From positions 55,127,199 to 55,191,198 of the forward strand of contig CM055103.1 in NCBI GenBank assembly GCA_029204225.1: DNA of 64,000 nucleotides, given 5' to 3'. The notes beneath the pieces were generated by a model that was given only the letters and a program-made list of their open reading frames with translations, did not search any database and was not told the origin of the DNA. This stretch comes from Diphasiastrum complanatum (lineage: Eukaryota > Streptophyta > Lycopodiopsida > Lycopodiales > Lycopodiaceae). The translations under genes were made by a program, and so were the position numbers. Of the stretch, positions 10,179 to 20,279 are shown in pieces (within the stretch, counting starts at the first letter, position 1; the number at the start of each line of letters is the position of its first letter).

Positions 10179-11149
10179 TCAAGTGCTTTTATTGTGGCAA
10201 GAAAGGCCATTATGCCACCAATTGCTTCAAGAAGAAGAATCAGCTCAATCAAGCCAACATCACCAATGAGAAAGAAGACTATATTGCAAGTGATGGAGAA
10301 GGCTCTCTTATGGCATCAAGCTTCTCCTCTTCCACCTTCAACAAGGATGACTCATGGTATATTGATAGTGGAGCATCTTCACATATGTGTGGCTCCAAGC
10401 ACTTTTTTTCATCTATTATGCCTTATGATGGAGTCAAGAAGACCATATACTTTGCAAGTAAGCATGAGTGCAATATTTAAGGAGTAGGGATTATTCCCTT
10501 GAAGCTTGCATCTTCTAAAGATCTCTTTCTCAACAATGTTCTTTTTGTCCCAAAGCTTACAAAGAACATCTTAAGTGTTGGCCAACTTCCTGATAGTGGC
10601 TTTGATGTCAATTTCAATATTGACAATTGTGTGATTAAGAAGGATGGTGAGATCCTTGCATATGGATTAAGATTTGAAGGCATCTACAAATTGGATCCAA
10701 GTGAGAGTGCAAACTCTCTTGATGTTTCTTATATTTCCAATATTTCAAAGGAGGAGGATTACACAAGATGCACATATCTTCTCTCTTCAAGTATTATGGT
10801 GTATGATTATTCCTTATTATTCAAAGCATATGTTGAGAAGAAATTCTCATTGAAGATCAAAGCTTTGAGGAGTATTGGAGCTCTTGAAGGAATAGCACCA
10901 TATGAAGTTTTATTCAAGATAAAGCCTAAGGTTGATCACCTTAGTGAACTTGGTAGTGCTTGCTTTGCACATATTCCCTTGGAAACAAGAAGGAAGGATG
11001 ATCCAAGCTCATGGATCATGATTGGATACTCATCCATCAAGGAGGCCTTTAGTGTCTTTACACTCTCTATTTCAAATGTGATCGTGAATAGAGATGTCAT
11101 ATTGCATGAAGATTCAATCTTGGAAGTGGCCGAGATCAAGGCTTCTTAA
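10010..11149 (+). pseudogene. Copia nucleocapsid-protease-integrase region with internal deletion
   Basis: One frame with a single TAA at 10478. In order: zinc knuckle CFYCGKKGHYATNC, retropepsin WYIDSGASSHMCG, the pre-integrase stretch VPKLTKNILSVGQLPDSGF, then a jump. KKFSLKIKALRS, which in intact elements leads into the catalytic DNGGEY, runs straight into GALEGIAPYEVLFKIKPKVD from the end of the core. The catalytic Asp and Glu and the HHCC finger are missing. It ends in VIVNRDVILHEDS. Integrase is therefore dead by deletion, while gag and protease motifs look well kept. Confidence 0.85.
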
Positions 11150-11188
11150 GAAGCATCACAAGTTATCCTTTTTGAAGGTATTCAAGTT

Positions 11189-11995
11189 ATGATGGGGCCA
11201 ATGTGTGAGGAGGAGTTTCTTCTTCATATGATTTCAAGAAGATCTTCAAGATGCATGGCCGAGTCTTTATGGCTCACCTTACATGGCAAAGAGGGGTATC
11301 TTTCATGTTGTATATACTACAACACATTCATATATGCTTCTCTTCCTTTGCTTGAAATGCTATCTTGCTTCATTGAATTTTTTGGATCTCAAAGTTCAAG
11401 AAAAGCTATACTAGTTTTGTATGATGCTTATGATATGGACATGTTTCTTGTCATTATTGACTTAGATGTGTTTCCAATACTTTTTGAAAGCAAGATATTG
11501 TATTGTCAAAAGTATGCTCTTGGTTCTAGTAAGAACAAGATTGAGCTTGGTACTCACTTTTTTGAAAATCATGTTTTCACATGTTTTGAGGCAAATTGTA
11601 AACTCCTCTTGAGATTAAGTGTCGCATCCAAAGTGGACACTTACATCCTTGAGAGAGTAACTAGCCTAAAAAAGATCAAGATAGTCTTTGATATCAAGAT
11701 TAGATCCATCATGGATATAGTTCATTGTATGTGGACTAGTCAAGCTAGAAAGCATAATCTTGATAATCATCATTGTTTCACATCTTATGATCTTGATCTC
11801 CATGATCCTTATGAGGCTTGGAAGCCTCAGATTTCTCTATTTATGGTGCATCCATCATGCAAGTGGAACTTTCAAGGCAAAGATCATCATCAAGCATGGA
11901 GGAAGCCCATGATAATAGTGGCATATTGGTGGAGCACTCTTCAAAGGCATTGGCAAGAGATCTCTACCAAAGAGATCTTATCATGGATATGGTGA
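11189..11995 (+). CDS. Unrecognised 268-residue ORF inside the copia element
   Basis: Open for 268 codons where reverse transcriptase should be. No YVDD or other RT motif, and no family recognised. The N-terminal half is hydrophobic (YASLPLLEMLSCFIEFFG). The C-terminal third overlaps another frame (11818-12009) with a gag-pol linker-like reading, RSSSSMEEAHDNSGILV. It may be scrambled pol sequence, a captured host piece or a chance ORF. Its position just before the 3' LTR suits the extra ORFs some LTR elements acquire. Confidence that it is translated is low. Confidence 0.35.
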   Translation: MMGPMCEEEFLLHMISRRSSRCMAESLWLTLHGKEGYLSCCIYYNTFIYASLPLLEMLSCFIEFFGSQSSRKAILVLYDAYDMDMFLVIIDLDVFPILFESKILYCQKYALGSSKNKIELGTHFFENHVFTCFEANCKLLLRLSVASKVDTYILERVTSLKKIKIVFDIKIRSIMDIVHCMWTSQARKHNLDNHHCFTSYDLDLHDPYEAWKPQISLFMVHPSCKWNFQGKDHHQAWRKPMIIVAYWWSTLQRHWQEISTKEILSWIW

Positions 11996-12118
11996 GGGTG
12001 CTGCTATGATGGATCCCTTGGCTGATCTTCACTTCTTATGCATACCAAAGGATCCACTCAAAAAGATTTACAAACTTCTCAAGTGATCTAGTACCTTTCC
12101 AAGCTATTTTTTGAGGAG

Positions 12119-12937
12119 TGTGAGAAATTGGCAAAAATCTAGCTTGGTATTTTTTATGATAGAAGTTTGTAAGTGAATCTCACATGTGTGGAGGATGTTC
12201 CCACGTGTGGAGAATTGTAAAGTAAATCAAAATGTTTGATATAGGGGTCTCATAGAATTTCATAGTCAAGCATTTAGGTGTAGGATGTTGATAGGGTCAA
12301 ATTTGGCATAGATGGCAAATTATCCATTTCCACTTGTAATGCCAATATTGAGCCAAAATAGAGCCAAACTTGTGCCAATTAGAGTGTAGACAAGTGCCAT
12401 GCCTTTGTTTGATGAAGCTTAAGAGGTCCAATAGGACTTAGAGGTGGAACCTTGTGAGGTCCAATAGAAAATTGAGGTGTGCTTGAATATAGTCCAATAG
12501 AATTTAGAGGTGCATGGATCAATGGTCCAATAGGATTAAGAGGTGGCAAAGTGTGATCCAATCATAGTTAACATAGTGGTAGCTCATGAATCTATTAGTA
12601 TCATTGTACTCCTCCTTTTGGGTCTAATTGATTTTGAGATTGAGTGGATTTTGAGTGTCATTGAATTTCTAGCTTTCTCTCTCTACCCGAGAGCTCATGA
12701 TGGTTTTTCTCTCTCTACCCGAGGAGAGCAGCTTGTTTTTACTTAGAATACTTTTGGAACACTTCCCACACGTGTGAGTGAGAGTTGGAAGTGTTTGAAT
12801 GCATGTAGTAGTGTGTTTTTGCCATAGAATCAAAGATAGATCTTGAATCTCAATCTAGTCTTGATCTTGGTGCATCTACACACCTTAGGAGATCACAAGT
12901 ACATGTAGTGGACAATCCACACGTGTGAAATTCAACA
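12119..12937 (+). repeat. 3' LTR of the copia element
   Basis: 819 bp, about 99% identical to 7868-8686. Preceded by a short purine stretch TTTTTTGAGGAG that probably serves as the polypurine tract. Followed by the TGATG duplication. Confidence 0.95.
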
Positions 12938-12942
12938 TGATG

Positions 12943-14015
12943 GATAAAAGCATTAGCAACAGTTGAATGTATGGCTGGGCATACATGTCAACCAGATTTA
13001 GATTTAGATTCAAATCCCAACACCTCCTCACCAAAAGGATACACCCTAGACACGCCAATTACATACGTTGAACATGATGAACCAATTCCTAAACTAGTTG
13101 AAGACGAGGGCCAGGTCCATGACAACATGCACTTTCTAACAATGAAGAAGCTGAGTTGACTGATGAACAAATCCTGCGACACATGGATCCTACACGCTAT
13201 GACACGCATAAAATACAGCTCAACCTTGTTAGAAATCTCCATTATCTTAATTTTCCAAGGTGGAATCTCAATTGAAACAACGCTACAATCCAGTGATCTG
13301 ATGGAGTGACCTACCAAAAGAAGCCATAGCTACAATGGATATTCATAACCACGAGAAGAATATCCAACCAATTTTCCAGAATGAAAACAAGGATATATCC
13401 ACTCTCCAAGATAGAAAGGGCAAGAAGAAAATCATAGACTCCTTGAAGTCAATCCGGATGAAACAAGACTCTGCATCATCTTCACAGATGATTGAAACTA
13501 TCAAAAATTTGTAGCTCACAAATCGTGCTAAAATCAATATGTTGAAGGAAGAATCTTGTTGAGCTCCAGTTCAAGAGATGCTTGAAGGCTTCAAAAATTA
13601 TACTTTAGATGATGTGGTGATCATGCTGTCCAAGGCACAAAGAGAGCTTGACAAGGATCAGGACGACAAAGAACAAGTATATGAGGGACCTACTCAGACA
13701 CAACCGATGAATCTAGCAGATCCACGTGAAGAAGACAAAATTGTTCATGTGGGAGCACAACTGACACCCACTCAGTTCACTGGCGGCCACAGAACTTGTT
13801 GACGGAATATTGTGATTGTTTTGCATGGTCATATAGAGATCTGAACGGTATACCCTCAACCGTAGTCCAACATACCATACCTTTGGTGGAAGGAGCAGTC
13901 CCCAAAGTGAGTCGTTATTATCGCTGCAACCCGAACTATACAGAGATGATCAAACAAGAGTTGTAGAAGCTACTTGATGCCAATTTCATTTATGAGATAG
14001 AGCACATACATTGGG
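12943..14015 (+). pseudogene. Ty3-gypsy pol, right half of split element up to reverse transcriptase start
   Basis: Joined to 7867, the frame continues WIKALATVECMAGHTCQPDL. After several stops and frameshifts, EYCDCFAWSYRDLNGIPSTV at 13805-13865 and KLLDANFIYEIEHIHW near 14000 match the start of gypsy reverse transcriptase (FAWSYxDMPGIDPxxV ... KLLxAGFIxEVxxPxW). It is cut at 14016 by the next LTR before the catalytic YVDD region. Confidence 0.75.
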
Positions 14016-14706
14016 TGTGAAAAACTGCCTACATTGGCAAATCTAGCCATGTAGAATATTGTATATTTTGTCAATGTTTTTTGTTAGTCACTTGTATGGC
14101 CAAAGTGCCACTTGTCAATTCACACCTAATGTAGGTTACCACGAGTCTAGAGGAGTGGTTGTGTTCATTTGGTAGTGATTACTACTTTGTAGGATCTAGA
14201 TCTTGATTTATGATGAGATTTGTACCTACCATGCACCTATCAAGCATGACTCTTGTATCTAGACTAGGGTTTTCATTTTAGGGAAAGAAAGTTGAGTCTA
14301 CTTCCTTATTACATGCTGGATTTTTACCTAACTTGGCAAAGGAAGTGTCTTTTACTATGTATTCCCATTCTCCATAGTGAGAAGATAGAAACTTTTTGGA
14401 GCCTCAAGAGGAAATTCGGATTTTCTCCTATTGTATGATGATAGCTATTGATTCTAATGAAACTTAGCCTTGGCACTCATTAAACTCTATCTATAGCCCG
14501 TACTACAGCCTGATTTTCACACGTGGGAACTCGGATTTCAGTTTATGATCAATGCTTTGATTGTCTCTACTTGTTTTCTATCAAGCTGCTAAACTAGATC
14601 TTGTTTTCTGTTGACTAATATATGATAGATTGTTCAACAAGCACACAATCAACCTTGTGGATCATTCAAAGATCCATTTATGGTCCTTAGTACTGTACTT
14701 TCAACA
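14016..14706 (+). repeat. LTR of a second, truncated copia element
   Basis: 691 bp beginning TGTGAAAAACTGCC and ending TTTCAACA, followed by TAGTATCATAGCC at 14707-14719, a decayed TGGTATCAGAGCC primer site. Its start interrupts the gypsy reading frame. No second LTR is present downstream. Confidence 0.75.
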
Positions 14707-14719
14707 TAGTATCATAGCC

Positions 14720-15334
14720 AAGTACAAGGCTATTGATCAGTGTCTGAAACTAATCCATTTTAGCAGATTTTTGGTGCAAAAAGCCAATATTGGAGGGGCG
14801 AGCTGGTATCCAAGTTTTGGTGAGGGGATTTAATCCCAAACTTTTTTTGGACAAAAATCCGTATGGTTCACACGTGTGGGCAACTCTAAACCATCATTTA
14901 AACCCCTATATTCATTGGATCATTACAATTTTATCTGGTGTCAGTTTGATGTTATTTTTGGTGCAAATCGTAGGATAAGCTACCAAGATCATTAGGCATT
15001 AATTAGTTTTGAGTTTTTTTTCATGAGAACTAATAAATATAGGCTAATTTTAGACCTTCTTAAAGTGGAAAACAGGTCTTGAAAGTACATCAAAGTGATA
15101 GAGAGAGATAGAGTCATTCTATTGTCCAAAAATAGCCAAGATTGGCAAGATTTGCCTGAGAGTAGTTTTCATTTTATCTTATCTTCATTCCAGCTTTGTG
15201 AGGGAGTGAACTGTGATTACAAATCCATTTGTTGGATTAGAAATCAAATTTGAGTGAAAACACTGCAAGTAGGAAATCTTTGTGAGTTTCAAGTTCAACC
15301 ACATCTATATTTTGTGTAGAATTTCACTAGTAAG
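14720..15334 (+). other. Leader of the truncated copia element
   Basis: Non-coding stretch between the decayed primer site and the gag ATG at 15335, analogous to 8699-9443. Confidence 0.6.
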
Positions 15335-15691
15335 ATGGGATCAGAGGGAGCCTACCTTCTAGAAGCTAGTGAGAGGTTACATTCTACCAATTATGCTATT
15401 TGGAAAGTGAGGATGGAGTCACTCATGGTGCTCCAAGATGTTTATGAGTTTATAATTGATGATGAAGATGAACCTCTAGGTGCACAAGAATTAGTGAGAT
15501 ACAAGAAGAGGTCTAGGCTTGCACTTCACTGTATTAAGATGAATGTATCATACTCGACATATTTCTCTTTTGATTTTATTATGGAAAAGGTGTTACTCTC
15601 TAGACATAGGTTCCCTTTTCAAGTGATTGAACAAATGCTTGATCCTTGTGTGGAGCACAATCCCAAACCATCTTGGTTTTCAGATGGATGA
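15335..15691 (+). pseudogene. Copia Gag N-terminal fragment
   Basis: MGSEGAYLLEASERLHSTNY, then AIWKVRMESLMVLQD and KKRSRLALHCIKMNVS, clearly paralogous to the Gag at 9444. After residue ~72 homology stops and 45 unrelated residues follow, so the element is truncated at about 15550. Confidence 0.8.
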
Positions 15692-15719
15692 TAGTGAGAG
15701 GCCAAGAGTCATATATTCC

Positions 15720-16387
15720 AATGGGATATCCTAGTCACAATGGAACTAGGTGAAGTATGCTAGTGGGTTGATTTTTAGCTCATAATGGTATATTCCAACA
15801 ATGTTGAGTATATATCCCTCTCCTATATTCCAAGGATAAAGGATTTTATGCGATGCTTTCCACACAAAAATTGAAGAAATGTAAATTGAAAAAACATTTT
15901 CTGAGGTATTAACACAACCCATATGTGAATGTAGCTCTTTTACATAGCAAACCAATAAAGCATCGACTTCTTCACTCAATACTTATGTAAGCAGTACCTT
16001 TTAAAGAGATGACAAAATGGTTCTCTATCTTTTTACTCATACACGATGTTATGACATCACGAGATAAATGTCTAGACAATAAATTTATCAAATAAAAAAT
16101 AATGATTTTAATTCCACATAGCAAACAAAATTCGTTAGGGAAATTGTATCTCAAGTCACCACAAAGCACCCTCCTCTCTACCCATTAGAAAATCTGAGAC
16201 CAAAAATTTTGCTCATAGTTGCACCCTTGAAAAATTAGTGGTTGAGCATGTCAATGCGATTTCACATTTTGTTCTATTATTGGTCCTCTTCTCATCAAGA
16301 GAACAACAAAGATAAGTAGCCACTTATGAGAAGCTAATCACACCGGTATTGGCATTTGTGTAATGCATCCTCATATGAAACTGCGTT
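15720..16387. other. No recognisable gene
   Basis: Only short, unconvincing ORFs. This may hold one end of the element carrying the divergent gene pair, but I could not identify a terminal repeat. Confidence 0.5.
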
Positions 16388-17134
16388 CTATCCATTTAGC
16401 CATAGGATCATACAACAAAAGAGGCCAGAATTCCAGTGACAAAATTTTACAGCAAATTCATCGAAAAAAACACATAAATCTACCGTTGTAATATACACAT
16501 CTTCATTTATATAATATTTTGGCAAATCAAAAAAGCATTTAGAATGTACTCTAGCAATATCTTCCTCAGTATTGGCATTAGAGCCAATAAAAGCATCCCT
16601 CAACATACCAGTATCTACATTCAAATATTCAGTCTCTTTATCAGGAGTATCAATCAAGAAATGACTGATATCCTTTATGGAATGTTCAATAGTGGAGGAT
16701 GAAGGGATCTCAGTATTAGGAATCAAAGTATATGACTCTACTGGAATTGTACCAAAAGGAAAAACACAAATCCGGTCTGATACTCTAAAAAATGACATTT
16801 TCGATTACAAACATTACATTCACTGGAATTCTTAAATTGATCAAAAAATTTAGTGTACATCTTGTCTAGCCACTGTTTATAATGAGAAAAAGTATGTATA
16901 AGATCAGTGAAATGCATAAACGACAAATTAGATCTAGAGATTAAAGGGATACTGACTATAACCCTGAATCTAATATATTGGTCATAAAAAACATCAGGAC
17001 TCTGTTGTGCCGTACTGAACACATTTAGAAAAGGCTGGAAGAAGGACTTGAATTACTCTATGCGCTCAGTTATACCAAACTCAGAGAGAAAACTAGACAA
17101 CAAACGCTCACGACTAGGATCAGAGGAGGAAGCC
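16388..17134 (-). pseudogene. Unrecognised gene, divergent partner of the histone/protease gene
   Basis: The minus strand starts MASSSDPSRERLLSSFLSEF at 17134. One stop follows GITERIE, then an open stretch (FKSFFQPFLNVFSTAQQSPD, later LDKMYTKFFDQFKNSSECN). A one-base frameshift near 16800 leads into KMSFFRVSDRICVFPFG, open to 16388. Restored length would be about 245 residues. Acidic and Thr/Ile-rich C-terminal half, no motif I know. Its leader shares inverted sequence with the leader of the plus gene at 17989, so the two were probably expressed together. Confidence 0.5.
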
Positions 17135-17189
17135 ATTGAATAGTATCAGATCTGTGCAAGAGGGGAGTAACCGAAGATGAAGGGAGAAC

Positions 17190-17315
17190 ACTACGCATGC
17201 ACAGAGGCGATATATACGAACAACGTATCGCTCTGGTGCATGTAAAGAAACAAGATACAATAAGAGAACAAACAAGGCGCGCATAGAAGCGATATGTGAC
17301 GAAATAGATATAAAA
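17190..17315 (-). promoter_or_regulatory. Mirrored leader, left arm
   Basis: Contains GCACAGAGGCGATATATACG, GTATCGCTCTGGTGCATG and GCGCGCATAGAAGCGATATG. The same elements, inverted and with the same ~35-bp spacing, lie at 17810-17925. The AGARGCGATAT core occurs about four times on each side. Confidence 0.65.
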
Positions 17316-17399
17316 TACGCGCGTAGAGAACTGATATGAGCGAAGTCCGAGAAAGTAAAAAAAATAGGATTTTGGAGATTGTGCCCTTTATAGTCATCT

Positions 17400-17745
17400 C
17401 ACACGTGCGAGTCAATGGTCAATTGCTTGCGTGTTGTACGATGATTCACTGAAAATCGTCCACACTTGTGCAGCCGTACAGGATGCATGTGTCACATTCT
17501 GATTCGTTGTCGCTTGACACATGTTGTAGGATGATTTGATAAAAATATTCCATACGTGTGAATCCGTACAAGAGGCATGTGTCACATTCTGATTCGTTGC
17601 TTCTTGACACATGTCGTAAGATGATTAAAAGAAATATACCAACGTGTGAAGCCATGTGTCGCATTATAATTGGATGCATTATGACACGTGTTGATGGCTG
17701 ATTCGTTACTTTTCAAACATGTGCGGACGGCACGTGCGACTACAC
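17400..17745. repeat. ~110-bp tandem array rich in ACGTG/ACATGTG motifs
   Basis: Two clear units and a decayed third share GTGTCACATTCTGATTCGTTG and GACACATGTYGTARGATGAT. CACACGTG, ATACGTGTG, GACACGTG and CACGTGCG are spread through it, resembling G-box/E-box sites. It lies midway between the divergent starts. Confidence 0.75.
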
Positions 17746-17809
17746 ATGTGCAAAAAAATCGTTTACACATGTTCGCGAGCTTGAAGGCCATTCACTTGTT
17801 TTCTTTCAT

Positions 17810-17975
17810 TTTTTGTGCCATATCGCTTCTCTGCGCGCGCTCTTTCCTCCGTTATCTCCGTCTCCTTCTGCATGCACACAAGAGCGATATTACCGCCGTA
17901 CATATTGCTTCTGTGTGCAATTAGCTTTCTGTCTCATTGTTTTTGTTTTCCACACTCGCACAAGAGTGATATATC
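17810..17975 (+). promoter_or_regulatory. Mirrored leader, right arm
   Basis: CATATCGCTTCTCTGCGCGC, GCATGCACACAAGAGCGATA and CATATTGCTTCTGTGTGC are the inverse counterparts of the left arm at 17190-17315. They end shortly before the ATG at 17989. Confidence 0.65.
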
Positions 17976-17988
17976 CTAGATTGCCCTC

Positions 17989-18345
17989 ATGTCTAGGGTC
18001 AAACAAAACCGGAAAGATTTCTTCTCTCCTAGGGCTGTATTCACTAGTACCCCTACTGTTAATCCTCCACAACAGACCAGGCGTAACAAGAGCAGATGGC
18101 TCTCTGAGATTAAGAAATATCAGAGATCCACCTTGCTCTTGATACCCAGAGCCCCCTTCTACAGAACTGTCCGTCTGATTACCTGAGATAATTTGCAGAG
18201 TGCTGTTAGGTTCACACCTTGAGCATTGCAGTGTTTGCAGGAGTCCACGGAGGACTATTTGGCTCTCTTTTTTTAGAATTCTTTTTTGTTTTCCATCCAT
18301 GCCAAGCGAGTGACCATAATGCCCAAATATTTTCAAATCCTATAT
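17989..18345 (+). pseudogene. CENH3-like histone H3 domain, three in-frame stops
   Basis: Starts MSRVKQNRKD, like the H3 tail MARTKQTARK. Then RWLSEIKKYQRSTLLLIP and RAPFYRTVRLIT match H3 alpha-N/alpha-1. The LLIP...VRxIT pattern is that of plant CENH3, not canonical H3 (LLIRKLPFQRLVREIA). ALQCLQESTEDYLALFF is alpha-2 and SIHAKRVTIMPK alpha-3. TGA at 18184, TGA at 18220 and TAG at 18274 interrupt it, but the frame is otherwise kept and no intron is present. CENH3 marks centromeric nucleosomes. This copy cannot make a histone now. Instead of ending after alpha-3 the frame runs on into a basic linker. Confidence 0.8.
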
Positions 18346-18684
18346 AGAATGAGGGAGAGATTTTGTAGACTTCACAAGGGTGAACCCGATGCTCCTTGGG
18401 ACAAACCCCTTGATAGGACCAACCTACCCACCAAGAGGCCTCGCAAGCAACCTGTCCCCAAAAGGAGCAAGTCATCCTCTTCTCAGGCTCCCAAAAAGGT
18501 CCGACGTATGACCCTCCAAGCTTCCACATCTGGAGATGATGGAACTGCAGGTATTGTAGCTCTTGATACTTTGGCTAATTCAGCCACAAAATTTTTGGAC
18601 ATTCTTTCAATTGTAGATACTCTCCTGCCTCCTCCCGTTAATGTCAAACCTGTAGCATATTTAGATTCTATGGTTAAAGTTTGA
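18346..18684 (+). pseudogene. Basic linker fused to the histone domain
   Basis: Continues in the histone frame: LHKGEPDAPWDKPLDRTNLP, then TKRPRKQPVPKRSKSSSS and APKKVRRM, a strong bipartite nuclear-localisation-like region, followed by an acidic/hydrophobic stretch (LDTLANSATKFLDILSIVDT). Canonical H3 and CENH3 end soon after alpha-3, so this ~110-residue extension is unusual. The frame breaks near 18680 and coding resumes one base over as FEKDISDAIDSIGMPILFQ. Confidence 0.6.
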
Positions 18685-19636
18685 GAAAGATATTTCAGAT
18701 GCGATAGATAGTATCGGCATGCCAATCCTCTTCCAAATAGAAGAGATTGGTTTTACTCTTAATTTTAGAATTCCAGATTGCTTGCAGATGAAGGATAGAA
18801 GGGCCTCTATTAGCGATCCAGTGATTGAGGCTGGTCTCCCCTTACTGCAATATGATATAGCAAGGGATTCCATGAAAGAAGTGGCACTTCTCAACAACTT
18901 TTTCCTATAAGGCATCAAAGACAACAACGACCCTTTGTCGCACTGTATCCTTCGTGCTTGCTCACCTGCTGTGAAGTTTTTGTTGATGCCATATCATACC
19001 AAGTATGTCTATCTCTTTACTTGTCAACTTCATTACTTGTCTACTTCTTTACTTGTAATTACTGTATCGTTTATCTAATGAAATTCTTCATGATTTTTTG
19101 CAGTGATCACTGGAGCTTAATTGTGATTTGTAAAAATCACAGATAATAATATCGTATCTTTTTTGTGTAAAGATGAATTCTGCCAACAACACACATAAGG
19201 ATATTGACTCGCTACTGCCGGAGATATGTAAATATTTTTCAATAGAGAATCCCATGCGAGGGAAATGTGAAATTGTGAGCATTGAGGTAATCATTGAGCA
19301 TTTCTGGTGTATTTTTGTTTATCATCATTGCTAACTATACAATGCAAAGTTATTTTTCTAGTGGTACAATCTTCAAGAGGATGTTGATATTTCAAAGGTG
19401 AGTTATTAGCCCTTTCTATTTTATTTTTATGTAAACTATTATTTGTTATTAATATTCACCTAATACAGTGTTTATTGCAGTTTTCCCTCGGTGATTATAC
19501 TGCTGGCGAAGTGTACAGATTTCGACAGGAGATCATTTTTAGTCTATTGGCCAGGTCAACTGCTGGGTCGTCTAAGCCAGACGATGTTCAGATTCTAAAT
19601 GAGACTGGGCAATTTGTAAATACCCAAGCTGAATAG
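18679..19636 (+). pseudogene. Ulp1/C48-like cysteine protease region (SUMO protease type), spliced and broken
   Basis: In the shifted frame KEVALLNNFFL, a stop, then GIKDNNDP and KFLLMPYHT lead to a GTATGT donor at about 19000. The exon after TTTTTTGCAG at 19104 gives NDHWSLIVICKNHR. The join FLLMPYHTNDHWSLIVIC fits the Ulp1 signature (ilIPvhxxxHWxLxvI), whose His is catalytic. Further exon-like pieces are HKDIDSLLPEICKYFSIEN, WYNLQEDVDISK and FSLGDYTAGEVYRFRQEI, ending at the TAG at 19634. I cannot find the catalytic Cys (QxxxxDCG). Ulp1-like genes are often carried by plant MULE and CACTA transposons. The fused histone part is unexpected. Confidence 0.5.
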
Positions 19637-19933
19637 ATAGACATATATACATATAGAAATAGAATTATAGAGATATAGACATAAAGAAATAAAATCATTT
19701 GAACAGATGTACAAAATCCCCAAATTCGGGTGATTTTTTTATTGAATACAAATGCCAATTTGTACAATTGATTGTATGGATTTTCATTGTTCTTCTACAA
19801 TGTTAATATCTGTTGGAAGATCCTTGCAGGGTGTTGTATTTTCCTATCTTTTTTGTATCTGCATGAAAGATAAGCAACTTGTTAATTTCTCTATTCTCTA
19901 ATAAAGTTACATATATGATCATTGACTGATTTA

Positions 19934-20135
<202 letters not shown>

Positions 20136-20279
20136 AATGTTGGGTGGGTATCAAATTTTTTTATACCAACCGGGTTAGGGTATTGCATCTTTTTATAAAA
20201 TTTAATACCAGTTGGGCATCTGGCATTCATGAATGACTTAACCTTGTGCCAAACTGCTTGGATGTGTAGAAAATCTTGC

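Larger units (their letters stand above)
7868..12937 (+). mobile_element. Complete LTR retrotransposon (Ty1-copia type), non-autonomous, 5,070 bp
   Basis: Two 819-bp LTRs begin TGTGAG and end AACA. The 5-bp target duplication TGATG stands at 7863-7867 and 12938-12942. A TGGTATCAGAGC primer site directly follows the 5' LTR. The LTRs differ at about nine positions by my count, so insertion is fairly recent. The interior carries gag, zinc knuckle, protease and a collapsed integrase but no reverse transcriptase or RNase H. In their place is an unrecognised ORF at 11189-11995. It must have depended on enzymes from a relative. Confidence 0.93.
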
